A stretch of 64,000 nt of DNA from Methanobrevibacter sp. GTDB lineage: Archaea > Methanobacteriota > Methanobacteria > Methanobacteriales > Methanobacteriaceae. The stretch covers positions 36,408 through 100,407 of the forward strand of contig NZ_JAUNXX010000002.1 of the NCBI RefSeq assembly GCF_030539555.1, written 5' to 3'. Position numbers and translations under genes: made by a program. Shown piece by piece: positions 28,325 through 37,479 of this stretch. Position 1 is the stretch's first letter. Every line of letters starts with the position of its first letter. The notes below the pieces were generated by a model, which ran no database searches, had not been told where the DNA came from, and worked only from the letters and a program-made list of their open reading frames with translations.

Positions 28325-28846
28325 ATGGATTCAAACAACAATATCATCCTTGAATGCAACCGGCACAGAATTTCAGAAATTGAAGAATTGTCAAATGACG
28401 GATTTGAAAAACTTAAGTCAAGTATTGAAAAATCAAGCAGAACAACAGCCAATCCAAATTTTGAATTATATGGCGAATTAAATCAAACATTTTACGAAAT
28501 ATCACTCAAATTAAAAGAATTGAAATTATATAGTGAACATTACTATTTTGTTTCAATCAAAGATTACATATTATACATTGCTCGCCAAAATTCCGTTGAT
28601 TCAACATTTGGGCATTGTAATTTCGCTCTTGAATTATTGGACTTTTTCATGGAATTATTTAAGAGCAATTTAAAGTTCTATGACTCAAAAATAGAAACTT
28701 GTGATGAGTTTAAAAGATTGCAAAAAAAATTTAAAGAAAGATATTGGGACTATAGATGCATCTTTTATAGCGACATTTATCATCCTAGCGGGGATTTCAC
28801 TGAAGAAGAAATGTATGAACTCCATAAAAGTTTAAGGGATATATGA
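28325..28846 (+). CDS. Unknown protein, downstream partner of the PIN nuclease (paralogue of 27117-27635)
   Basis: 173 residues from the ATG at 28325, with a good GGAGG site; the frame is open from a TTG at 28313 that lies within that site. It shares a GFEKLKS segment, a FELYGELNQTFYEISLKLKEL helix pattern, STFGHCNFALELLDFFMELF and IYHPS with the first gene of the cluster, so duplication around the PIN gene is likely. No recognisable domain. Slightly more cysteine and histidine than the first copy. Confidence 0.8.
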   Translation: MDSNNNIILECNRHRISEIEELSNDGFEKLKSSIEKSSRTTANPNFELYGELNQTFYEISLKLKELKLYSEHYYFVSIKDYILYIARQNSVDSTFGHCNFALELLDFFMELFKSNLKFYDSKIETCDEFKRLQKKFKERYWDYRCIFYSDIYHPSGDFTEEEMYELHKSLRDI

Positions 28847-28968
28847 ATTACTTGATGATAACCTCCCCATGGGATACATTTTCTCCTATAATAAAAAATA
28901 GCATATAATCCAACTAACAGAATACATCATAATTAAAAATTAACGTTGTTAATGTTAGGGGGAATCAT

Positions 28969-30147
28969 ATGGAATCTCTAGATAATGCTTCAAAAGAGGA
29001 ATTACTTGAAACAATCGAATCATTAAAAGAGGAAAACTCAAAAATAGACGATTTGACTCAAAAACTAAGGGAACTTGAAGGTGAACAGCTGAAATCAAGC
29101 GTCAGCAATCGCCAGCTTGAAGGAAAAATAAAAGAGCTTAAAGGCGAAATCAACTCATTTAAAAAGACTCCTTTGGTTCTTGCAACCGTGACTGAAGTCT
29201 TTGACGACACCAAAATCGGAATCCAGGGCGCTGTGGGCCATGAGTTTCTTGTGACATGTCCAGGTTCAATCAACAGGGCCCTACTTGAACCGGGTGCCAG
29301 AGTGGCCCTGAATCAGAATAATCTGACAGTCGTCAATGTATTTCCTACAAAAAAGGACAAGAATGTCGCCGCAATGGAAATAGATGAAAAGCCTGAAACC
29401 ACATATGCAGACATCGGAGGGCTTGACCCGCAGATTACCGAAGTCAAGGAAACCGTTGAGCTTCCAATCAAAAATCCGGAGCTTTTCAAGGAAATCGGAA
29501 TCGACCCTCCAAAGGGAATTTTGCTTTACGGACCGCCGGGAACCGGAAAGACCCTGCTTGCAAAGGCTGTGGCAAATGAAACCAATGCAACATTCATTAA
29601 AATCGTAGCTTCCGAATTTGTAAACAAATACCTTGGAGAAGGTTCAAGAATAGTTCGTGATGTCTTTGACCTTGCAAAGGAAAAGACACCTGCAATAATA
29701 TTCATTGACGAAATCGATGCAATCGGAACAAAAAGGGTTGGAAGCAGCGAAGGTGCCGACAGGGAAGTTCAAAGAACCCTGATGCAGCTCCTGGCAGAGC
29801 TTGACGGATTCGATTCAAGAGGAGATGTTGGAATTATCGGAGCCACCAACAGACCGGACATTTTGGATGAAGCCCTTTTAAGACCAGGCAGATTTGATAG
29901 GACAATTGAAGTTCCGAATCCTGTAAAGGAAAGCAGGCAAAAAATCCTTGAAATACACACGTCCAAAATGAAGATTGACGAGGAAATCGACTTTGACACA
30001 ATTAGCGATTTGACAGAAGGTCTTTCAGGCGCTGATTTGAAGGCAGTATGTACCGAAGCCGGAATGTTTGCAATAAGGTCCGAGAGAAAGAAAGTCATCT
30101 CCAAAGATTTCCTTGATGCAATCGACAAAATAATGGACAACATTTAG
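28969..30147 (+). CDS. Proteasome-activating nucleotidase-like AAA ATPase lacking a C-terminal HbYX motif
   Basis: 392 residues with PAN order: coiled coil (about 5-60), OB domain (about 65-130), AAA module with Walker A GPPGTGKT (about 184-191), Walker B IIFIDEIDA, and arginine fingers in RPGRFDR. Such ATPases unfold proteins for the 20S proteasome, docking with a C-terminal hydrophobic-Tyr-X tail. This one ends IDKIMDNI, so the tail is missing. Base composition is also higher in G+C than its neighbours: 33 of 60 bases at 29521-29580, against 23 of 60 at 30301-30360 in lysS. It may be a second PAN-like copy or one acting apart from the 20S core. Confidence 0.88.
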   Translation: MESLDNASKEELLETIESLKEENSKIDDLTQKLRELEGEQLKSSVSNRQLEGKIKELKGEINSFKKTPLVLATVTEVFDDTKIGIQGAVGHEFLVTCPGSINRALLEPGARVALNQNNLTVVNVFPTKKDKNVAAMEIDEKPETTYADIGGLDPQITEVKETVELPIKNPELFKEIGIDPPKGILLYGPPGTGKTLLAKAVANETNATFIKIVASEFVNKYLGEGSRIVRDVFDLAKEKTPAIIFIDEIDAIGTKRVGSSEGADREVQRTLMQLLAELDGFDSRGDVGIIGATNRPDILDEALLRPGRFDRTIEVPNPVKESRQKILEIHTSKMKIDEEIDFDTISDLTEGLSGADLKAVCTEAGMFAIRSERKKVISKDFLDAIDKIMDNI

Positions 30148-30166
30148 ATTGGTTTTAAACCAATCT
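30146..30166 (+). terminator. Hairpin terminator of the PAN-like gene
   Basis: Perfect 10-bp stem AGATTGGTTT / AAACCAATCT with a one-base centre, immediately followed by a T-run to 30170; the stem begins inside the stop codon. Confidence 0.8.
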
Positions 30167-30240
30167 TTTTATATTAATAACAACAAAAATAATCCCATAC
30201 TTATTTTATGATAATTTTTTTATTAAAATGGTGAATATAG

Positions 30241-31824
30241 ATGACACACTGGATTGAAAACATAGCTAATGAATTAAGTAAAATGGATGTAGAAGAACAC
30301 ATCATTGCAAGTGGAACCTCCATTTCAGGTTCAATACACATTGGAAACTCATGTGACATATTTGTAGCTAACGGAATCGGAAAAAAATTAAGAGAAAAAG
30401 GAAAAAAAGCCAAAACAATATGGATTGCAGATGACCACGACCCATTAAGAAAAGTTCCATATCCATTGCCAGAATCCTACGACAAATACCTTGGAATGCC
30501 TTACTCAATGATCCCATGTCCTGACGGATGCTGCGCCAACTTCGTTGAGCACTTCGAAAAACCTTTACTTTCTGTTATGGACAACTACGGAATAGAAATG
30601 GAAACCAAATCCGGTTTTGAAATGTACAAATCCGGAGTTTATAACGATTACATCAGAACTTCACTTGAAAAAGTTGAAGAGATTAAAGAAATCTTCAACC
30701 AATACAGAAGAGAACCTTTGGCTGATGATTGGCTTCCTTACAACCCGATTTGTGATGAATGCGGACGTGTGAACACCACTTATGCTTACGATTACGATGG
30801 AGACATCATAAAATACAGATGTGAATGCGGCCACGAAGGTGAAATGGACATCAAATCCGGAAACGGTAAACTCACCTGGAGAGTGGAATGGGCTGCAAGA
30901 TGGAAAATATTCGGAACCACATGCGAACCTTTCGGAAAAGACCACGCAGCAAGCGGAGGATCATACGACGTAAGTAGCGTAATATCTGAGAAAATCTTTG
31001 ATTATCCTGCACCTTACCCAGTACCATACGAATGGATTACACTAGATGGCGAAGCAATGAGTAAATCCCATGGAGTGTTTTTCGCACCTGAAGAATGGCT
31101 GAAAATCGGACCTGCTGAAAGTCTCCACTATTACCTGTTCAGATCAAAACCAATGAAGGCAAAAGATTTCTCACCAAAAATGCCTTTCCTTGACTTTATT
31201 GACCAGTTCGATACTGTGGAAAAAGTGTTCTACGATGAAGTGGAAGCTCCATCTGAAAAAGAAGCTAGAAAATTCAAGGAAATCTATGAAATAGTTCAAA
31301 TCAATGAAGGCAGTCCTTTGCCTTTCAGACCGCCGTTCAGATTCCTGGTTAATGCTTATCAGATTGCTGGAGACGACCTTGAAAAAATATTTTCAATATT
31401 AAAGAAAAACTCACAATTAACCAAAAGCTTTAAAGACAAAGAATTCGGTGATTTGACTGATTTGGAAATGGCCCAATACCGTGAAAGGGTTGACAATGTA
31501 ATCTACTGGTTGGACACTTACGCCCCTAAATTCGTTAAATTCCAAGTACAAGAAAAGAATATTCCAAAATTACCATTAACCGACGATCAAACTAAATTCC
31601 TAGGTGATTTAGCTGATTTAATGGAAAACACTGAATTCACTGACGCAACAGAATTGCATGATGCGATGTATGAAATCCTGGAATCTCAAGGCTTGAAACC
31701 GCAGAAAGGTTTCCAAGCAATCTATAAAATGATTCTCGGTCAAAAACAAGGCCCTAGGGCAGCATCATTTTTATTAAGTCTTGATAAGGACTTTGTTGTA
31801 AAAAGATTAAGACAGGAAGCTTAA
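30241..31824 (+). CDS. lysS: Lysyl-tRNA synthetase, class I
   Basis: Charges tRNA-Lys. It is the archaeal class I type, unrelated to bacterial class II LysRS. The 527 residues show the HIGH-like SGSIHIGN (about 22-29), a zinc finger (CDECGR and CECGHEG, about 177-200) and the KMSKS-like AMSKSHG near 275. A helical anticodon-binding part follows. GGTGA ribosome site. Convergent with the acetyltransferase-like gene downstream. Confidence 0.96.
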   Translation: MTHWIENIANELSKMDVEEHIIASGTSISGSIHIGNSCDIFVANGIGKKLREKGKKAKTIWIADDHDPLRKVPYPLPESYDKYLGMPYSMIPCPDGCCANFVEHFEKPLLSVMDNYGIEMETKSGFEMYKSGVYNDYIRTSLEKVEEIKEIFNQYRREPLADDWLPYNPICDECGRVNTTYAYDYDGDIIKYRCECGHEGEMDIKSGNGKLTWRVEWAARWKIFGTTCEPFGKDHAASGGSYDVSSVISEKIFDYPAPYPVPYEWITLDGEAMSKSHGVFFAPEEWLKIGPAESLHYYLFRSKPMKAKDFSPKMPFLDFIDQFDTVEKVFYDEVEAPSEKEARKFKEIYEIVQINEGSPLPFRPPFRFLVNAYQIAGDDLEKIFSILKKNSQLTKSFKDKEFGDLTDLEMAQYRERVDNVIYWLDTYAPKFVKFQVQEKNIPKLPLTDDQTKFLGDLADLMENTEFTDATELHDAMYEILESQGLKPQKGFQAIYKMILGQKQGPRAASFLLSLDKDFVVKRLRQEA

Positions 31825-31851
31825 TCTTTTAACTTTTTATTTTTTAAAAAA

Positions 31852-32229
31852 TTAAATTAAACTTTTAAACTCTTTTTTCATCAGCAAATCATCTACAAAA
31901 GAGTAGTCTAGTTTTTCAAATATTTCAACAAGAATATCTTCAGTTGAATCGAAACTAACATAAACATTTTTGAATTCATAATCAATAGCAATTTTTTCAA
32001 GTTGTCTTATTAACTTATAAGCTATTCTTTCACGGTCATCATAGGAATTTAAGAATAAAGTTGTAATCTCACAGGAATCTTCATCATATACTTTAAAACT
32101 GCTGCATCCTACAATTTTGCCAAAATTATCTAAAAGCAGTACTACCTGAGGTTCTTCGACTAAACAACCAAATGATTTGCAGAATTTTTTAAAACGTTCA
32201 TCTCGTTCATCAGTTACAATTATCTCCAT
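31852..32229 (-). CDS. GNAT-like small protein
   Basis: 125 residues with the alternation expected of an N-acetyltransferase core: a central strand KIVGCSSFKVYDEDSCEITTLFL, then a helix DRERIAYKLIRQLEKIA and strand FKNVYVSFD. The acetyl-CoA loop (normally Q/RxxGxG/A) is weak, so activity is doubtful. Its ATG overlaps the stop of the deaminase gene by one base, so the two are translationally coupled. Confidence 0.6.
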   Translation of the reverse strand: MEIIVTDERDERFKKFCKSFGCLVEEPQVVLLLDNFGKIVGCSSFKVYDEDSCEITTLFLNSYDDRERIAYKLIRQLEKIAIDYEFKNVYVSFDSTEDILVEIFEKLDYSFVDDLLMKKEFKSLI

Positions 32230-32699
32230 TATTTTACCTCCGTTGTGTTTCCAACTTTTTCAAGTTCTTTTTCCCAAACACTAGGATTGTTACAAGCAAA
32301 TTTTAAAAATAAATCCCTACATCTACTATCATTTAAAACAACAACTTCAACATCATTACATTTAAGCAAGTTTTCAGCTCCAAGTAATGTGGTATTCTCA
32401 CCAATCACAACACGAGGTATATTGTACAGTATCACTGCGCCAGAACACATCGGACATGGTGAAAGGGTAGTGTATAATGTGCATTTTATATAATCTTCAT
32501 AATTCAAGCGACCTGCATTTTCAATTGCATCCATTTCAGCATGCAAAACTACAGAGTCCTCCTGAATTAATCTATTGTGTCCTCTCGAAATTATTTCCCC
32601 ATCTTTAACCAGAACTGCTCCAATTGGAATTCCATCTTCCATTAAGGATTTTTCAGCTTCCCTAATAGCTTCATTCATAAAATAAGTATCGTCAGTCAT
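32229..32699 (-). CDS. Cytosine deaminase-like zinc deaminase
   Basis: 156-residue member of the cytidine/deoxycytidylate deaminase fold: HAE (about 53-55) with zinc ligands PCPMC (about 80-84). The details resemble the fungal FCY1 cytosine deaminase more than tRNA adenosine deaminase: GHN before the active site, LYTTLSPCPMCSGAVILYNIPRVVIGEN, and a C-terminal VVVLNDSRC--LF-KF---P-VW tail. Probable role in cytosine or related base salvage; guanine deaminase is an alternative. First gene of a two-gene unit. Confidence 0.8.
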   Translation of the reverse strand: MTDDTYFMNEAIREAEKSLMEDGIPIGAVLVKDGEIISRGHNRLIQEDSVVLHAEMDAIENAGRLNYEDYIKCTLYTTLSPCPMCSGAVILYNIPRVVIGENTTLLGAENLLKCNDVEVVVLNDSRCRDLFLKFACNNPSVWEKELEKVGNTTEVK

Positions 32700-32738
32700 T
32701 TTAAAAAAAAAGTAAAGTTAATAGATGAAATCAATCAT

Positions 32739-33758
32739 CTATTTAAATCTGTTGAATAATCCTTTATTGGATTCTTTTTCTAAAGCCTCTTCGAGTTTGG
32801 CTATTTGTTTTCTTAAATCAGAAATTGTTTTATTAGACTCATTAGCTAATTTGTCGTAGCTGCTTTCTTTAGCTTTCAGTTGAGCGCTAATTAAAGAGTT
32901 TTCTTCTTTAAGTTTAGCGATTGTATGTTTGTTTTTCCTATCAACTTCCTCTTTATAATCGCCAATTTCAATCAAGTCATTTCTTAAATCGATGATTTCA
33001 TCACTGAGCTTATTATTTTCATCTTTGGATTTATTTAATTTATCATTGACTTCTTTAAGCTCATTACGTAATTTCTGATTCATTTCTTTTAAATGATTAA
33101 GTTCAGATAGGTCAATTGAATCTATCTCTTTTTTCAAATCATCAATTTTAGCTTCGTAGTCTTCTTTAATAGTATCGAGTTCAGATTCTAATTTATCTGC
33201 TCTTACCTTATTAACTGCACTTTCAGCGCCGATTTTTCCGATTTTATTACTTAAATCTGCACTGATATCCAATTGATCAAAGTATTTTCTAGTACTTTTT
33301 TCTAAAGCATCAGTTAATTCCATCTTAATGCTTTTTAATTCTGAATTTTCCTTTTTAAGTCTTGGAATGACTTTATTAGTTAAGTAATTTAGTTCACTGG
33401 ATTGATTAGATAATTTCTCAGATTTTTCGGAAAGTTCTTTTTTCAAATTATCAACGATATTGTAATCGGTTGAAGCTTCAACATTTTCTTCAACAGACTT
33501 TTCGATTGTTTTAGGAACTTCCTCAACAACCTCTTCAGAAACATCCTCTTCAGCTTCCTCAACAGCAGGCTCAACAACCTCTTCAACAACTTCCTCAGAA
33601 GTGGTTTCTTCGATAGGAGCTTCCACAACAGGCTCATCTACTTTTTCAACAACAGGAACTTCTTCAGTTTCTTCTTTTTTAGATTTATTTTTAATTTTAT
33701 CGAGATTTAAACTCATTTTAGTACCATACATGGCATTAATTGGTTTTTTATCAGACAT
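32739..33758 (-). CDS. Coiled-coil protein of unknown function
   Basis: 339 residues. Residues 25-105 are a low-complexity acidic stretch of Glu/Val/Pro repeats (EEVVEE, VVEAPIEE). Residues 110-330 are a nearly unbroken coiled coil with heptads of Leu/Ile and many Lys/Glu/Asn/Ser. The N-terminus (KPINAMYGTKMSLNLDKIK) and C-terminus (KGLFNRFK) are short and basic. No membrane span. Possibly a structural or chromosome-associated protein; no family recognised. The GGTGATATGA ribosome site fixes the start. Confidence 0.72.
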   Translation of the reverse strand: MSDKKPINAMYGTKMSLNLDKIKNKSKKEETEEVPVVEKVDEPVVEAPIEETTSEEVVEEVVEPAVEEAEEDVSEEVVEEVPKTIEKSVEENVEASTDYNIVDNLKKELSEKSEKLSNQSSELNYLTNKVIPRLKKENSELKSIKMELTDALEKSTRKYFDQLDISADLSNKIGKIGAESAVNKVRADKLESELDTIKEDYEAKIDDLKKEIDSIDLSELNHLKEMNQKLRNELKEVNDKLNKSKDENNKLSDEIIDLRNDLIEIGDYKEEVDRKNKHTIAKLKEENSLISAQLKAKESSYDKLANESNKTISDLRKQIAKLEEALEKESNKGLFNRFK

Positions 33759-33961
33759 TCATATCACCAAAATAGCAATAAAAATATATAATTCAACAAC
33801 TAATTACTAAAATAAAACTTTCTTTTACAATCTATTTAAACATTATTAAAATTAATTTTCAACACTTACTTTGACTCATATTTTCACACTTGCAAATACT
33901 ATTAATATTATGAAAATCAATAGTAATATACTGAATTAATTTTATAATTTGTGGCGATAAA

Positions 33962-36900
33962 ATGGATTATTTTGACAGATTAGAAGCTGAAACCCATCAC
34001 CTATACGAAATAGCCAATGAAGCTAGATCAAAAGGATTAGATGTTGAAACAAAGACTGAAGTACCTCTTGCAAAGGATTTAGCTGAAAGAGTTGAAGGGC
34101 TTGTCGGTCCTGAAGGCGTGGCTCAGCGTATTAAAGAATTAGAACAGGACATTACCAGAGAAGAAGTTGCCTTTGAAATAGCTGCCGAGATTGCATCAGG
34201 AAAGTTTGAACTCAAAGGTGAGAAGGCAGACTACAATGAGGAGCAAAGATGCGACCAGGGTCTTAGAACCGCACTAGCGATTCTGACTGAAGGAGTTGTG
34301 GCAGCACCTCTTGAGGGAATTTCTGCAGTAAAAATCAAGAATAATTTTGACGGAACAAAATACATCGGAGTTTACTTTGCGGGACCTATCAGAAGTGCTG
34401 GAGGAACAGCCGCTGCACTTGCAGTTCTTTTAGGAGATAAAATCAGACAAGCTATCAACATCGATGCATTCAAGCCTATCGATGATGAAATTGAAAGATA
34501 CGTGGAGGAAGTTGAACTTTACGAATCTGAAGTTACAAACTTACAATACTCACCAACACCAGAAGAAGTGAGATTCGCTGCAAACAACATTCCTGTTGAA
34601 GTCACCGGAGAACAGACAGACAAAGTGGAAGTGTCACACAGAGATTTGGAGCGTGTCGAAACAAACAACATCCGTGGAGGAGCGCTTCTTGCGATGGTTG
34701 AAGGTGTAATCCAGAAATCAAAAAAGATTCATAAGATTTCCAAAAAATTAAATCTTAATTGGGAATGGCTTACAGAATACTCAAAACCCAAAAAGGATGA
34801 TTCCGGAAGCGATGATTCCGGTGATTCCGATATTGTCAGTGAACCAAAATACATTCAGGATATTATCGGTGGAAGGCCTATTTTAGGCTATCCTTCTGAA
34901 AAGGGAGGATTCAGACTAAGATACGGAAGAAGCAGAAATACCGGTCTTGCAACAATGGGAGTTCATCCGGCAACCATGGCGCTGCTTGAATTTTTGGCTG
35001 TTGGAACACAGCTTAAAATTGAATATCCAGGAAAGGGTAACTGCGTTGTTCCGGTTGACTCAATTGAAGGTCCTACAGTTAAACTTAAGAACGGTGACGT
35101 TGTAGCCATCAACAGTATTCGCCAAGCCCGTGAGCTTAAGAAGGACGTTGTTGAAATACTGTTTTTAGGAGATATGCTTGTAGCATTCGGAGAATTTTTA
35201 AGAAACAACCAACCTTTATATCCTTCAGGATGGTGCGAGGAATGGTGGATTCAGTTACTGACCAGAAGCGAAAACTTTGATGAAAACAATAACGACCTTG
35301 ACTTGCACAAGCTTGAATATGAATACCTGTCCTCAATAGAAGCATTCACATTATCTAAAAACTACAACATTCCACTTCATCCAAAATACACCTATTGCTA
35401 TAACGATGTGACAATTCAAGATTTAAATGCCTTAATTGACCTAATAAATGAATGTAAATCCAGTTATAATCCTGAAGAAGGAATCAAATTAGATTTATCC
35501 TATCAAAAAAGAACATTGGAAATAATCGGTGTTCCGCATATTGTTCGTGACGGAAAAATAATCATTGACAATGACCATTCATACGCATTGCTTATCACAC
35601 TATCCAAAAGACTGCCTCAAATGAAAACCACAATTGAGGCTGTAAATGCAGTGTCTCCAGTTGAAATTAAAAACAAAGCTCCGGCTTATATCGGTACCCG
35701 TGTAGGCAGGCCTGAAAAATCAAAAGAAAGACTTATGAAGCCAGCACCTCACGGATTGTTTCCGATTGGAAACTATGGAGGATCCAGAAGACTGGTGGCT
35801 ACTGCAGCCAAAAAAGGAAAGATTAAAGTCGAACTGTCCAGAAGAAGATGTACAAATCCCGAATGTGGAATCAGCTCATTTAATTCCCTTTGCCCTAAAT
35901 GTGGCCATCCAACTGAAATGAGCTCACCAAGTGCAAAAAATATTCCCCTTTCCAGCATGCTTAAAAAAGCATCCGATAATGTTAAAGTAAGAAGGGTTGA
36001 TGAGGTGAAAGGAGTTGTAGGAATGATTTCTGAAGCTAAATTACCTGAACCTCTTGAAAAAGGAATATTAAGAGCTAAAAATGAAGTATTCACTTTTAAA
36101 GACGGTACCATACGTCATGATTCAACCGATTTGCCGTTGACCCATTTTATTCCAAAAGAGATAGGAGTTACAGTTGAAAAGCTCCTTGATATGGGTTATG
36201 AAAAGGACTGTTATGGAAATCCTATCGAAAGTGAAGATCAGATTATAGAGCTTAGGGTTCAGGACATTGTGATTTCAGACAACTGTGGAGAATATCTGCT
36301 CAGGACCGCCCAATTTATTGACGACGAACTTACCAGATATTACGGCATGGATGCCTTCTACAATGTTAAGGAAAAAAGTGATTTGATAGGGCATCTGGTT
36401 GCAGGTCTCGCACCCCACACATCCGCAGGAGTGCTTGGAAGGATTGTCGGATTTACAAAAGCATTGGGATGTTATGCACACCCGTACTTCCACTCAGCAA
36501 AACGTAGAAACTGTGATAGTGATGAGGATGCAATAATGTTGCTTTTGGATGCATTGATTAACTTTTCAAAAACATACTTGCCGAATACAAGAGGAGGAAG
36601 TATGGATGCTCCTTTGGTTTTATCTTCAAGAATTGATCCCGAAGAGATAGACGATGAATCTCACAACCTGGACATATTCGAAAGATTCCCTGTTGAATTT
36701 TATGAAGAAACATATACTCCCCACAAGCCCGCAGAGGTTTTGGAATATATTGACAATGTGGAAATGCATTTGGGAACTCCAAAGCAATATGAAGGGCTGA
36801 TGTTTTCACACCACACCTCAAGCATTCATGCAGGGCCAACGGTGTGTTTGTACAAGAGATTGCCTTCAATGAAAGAAAAAGTCGAAGCCCAAATCAGTCT

Positions 36901-37261
36901 TGCTGAAACCATCCGGGCTGTTGACCAAAGGGGAGTTGTGGAGAAAGTATTGTCTTCACACTTTTTACCGGACATCATGGGTAACTCAAGGGCATTTTCC
37001 AAGCAAAAGGTCAGATGTACTAAATGCGGTGCAAAATATAGAAGAATGCCTCTTACCGGAAAATGTAAGTGTGGAGGCAATTTGATTTTATCCGTTTCAA
37101 AAGGATCTGTTACAAAGTATCTTGAAATTTCAAGGGATTTGGTTAACAGATATCCTGTTTCACATTATCTGGAGCAACGTTTGGAAATACAGGAATTTGG
37201 TATCAACTCGCTGTTTGAAAGTGATAAATCCAAACAAAGTTCTTTAGATATTTTCTTCTAA
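33962..37261 (+). CDS. polC: DNA polymerase D large subunit (DP2)
   Basis: Catalytic subunit of the replicative D-family polymerase of Euryarchaeota, 1099 residues with no intein. Recognisable parts include GVYFAGPIRSAGGTAAALAVLLGDK, RYGRSRNTGLATMGVHPATMALLEF, the catalytic-core region around NCDSDEDAIMLLLDALINFS, and two zinc-binding segments (CTNPECG with CPKCG; CTKCGAKYRRMPLTGKCKCGG). It ends QSSLDIFF, a good PCNA-interaction box (QxxLxxFF). The DP1 subunit is not in the window. Confidence 0.97.
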   Translation: MDYFDRLEAETHHLYEIANEARSKGLDVETKTEVPLAKDLAERVEGLVGPEGVAQRIKELEQDITREEVAFEIAAEIASGKFELKGEKADYNEEQRCDQGLRTALAILTEGVVAAPLEGISAVKIKNNFDGTKYIGVYFAGPIRSAGGTAAALAVLLGDKIRQAINIDAFKPIDDEIERYVEEVELYESEVTNLQYSPTPEEVRFAANNIPVEVTGEQTDKVEVSHRDLERVETNNIRGGALLAMVEGVIQKSKKIHKISKKLNLNWEWLTEYSKPKKDDSGSDDSGDSDIVSEPKYIQDIIGGRPILGYPSEKGGFRLRYGRSRNTGLATMGVHPATMALLEFLAVGTQLKIEYPGKGNCVVPVDSIEGPTVKLKNGDVVAINSIRQARELKKDVVEILFLGDMLVAFGEFLRNNQPLYPSGWCEEWWIQLLTRSENFDENNNDLDLHKLEYEYLSSIEAFTLSKNYNIPLHPKYTYCYNDVTIQDLNALIDLINECKSSYNPEEGIKLDLSYQKRTLEIIGVPHIVRDGKIIIDNDHSYALLITLSKRLPQMKTTIEAVNAVSPVEIKNKAPAYIGTRVGRPEKSKERLMKPAPHGLFPIGNYGGSRRLVATAAKKGKIKVELSRRRCTNPECGISSFNSLCPKCGHPTEMSSPSAKNIPLSSMLKKASDNVKVRRVDEVKGVVGMISEAKLPEPLEKGILRAKNEVFTFKDGTIRHDSTDLPLTHFIPKEIGVTVEKLLDMGYEKDCYGNPIESEDQIIELRVQDIVISDNCGEYLLRTAQFIDDELTRYYGMDAFYNVKEKSDLIGHLVAGLAPHTSAGVLGRIVGFTKALGCYAHPYFHSAKRRNCDSDEDAIMLLLDALINFSKTYLPNTRGGSMDAPLVLSSRIDPEEIDDESHNLDIFERFPVEFYEETYTPHKPAEVLEYIDNVEMHLGTPKQYEGLMFSHHTSSIHAGPTVCLYKRLPSMKEKVEAQISLAETIRAVDQRGVVEKVLSSHFLPDIMGNSRAFSKQKVRCTKCGAKYRRMPLTGKCKCGGNLILSVSKGSVTKYLEISRDLVNRYPVSHYLEQRLEIQEFGINSLFESDKSKQSSLDIFF

Positions 37262-37331
37262 AGAACACATTACTTTTCTTTTGCTCTCGGACTTTTGATT
37301 TATATATTAAAATATATATTAAATTTCAGAG

Positions 37332-37420
37332 CGAACAATAAATGTTCGGCTCAAGACGAACAATTTATATATCAAAAAAGATAAAACACTTAATTAGAAA
37401 AAGTTCGTATAAATACGAAC
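37332..37420. promoter_or_regulatory. CGAAC-type inverted repeats in the nrdD promoter
   Basis: Three related sites: CGAACA-N5-TGTTCG at 37332-37348; a half site CGAACAAT at 37357-37364 next to a TATA-like TTTATATA; and a perfect 18-bp palindrome GTTCGTATAAATACGAAC at 37403-37420 with a TATA-like core. CGAACAAT occurs three times in the region. The pattern suggests one repressor acting on the nrdD promoter. Confidence 0.6.
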
Positions 37421-37479
37421 AATAATTATACAATTAAGTTCAATAGTATATTAGACTACAAAATAAGGTGGATAATAAT

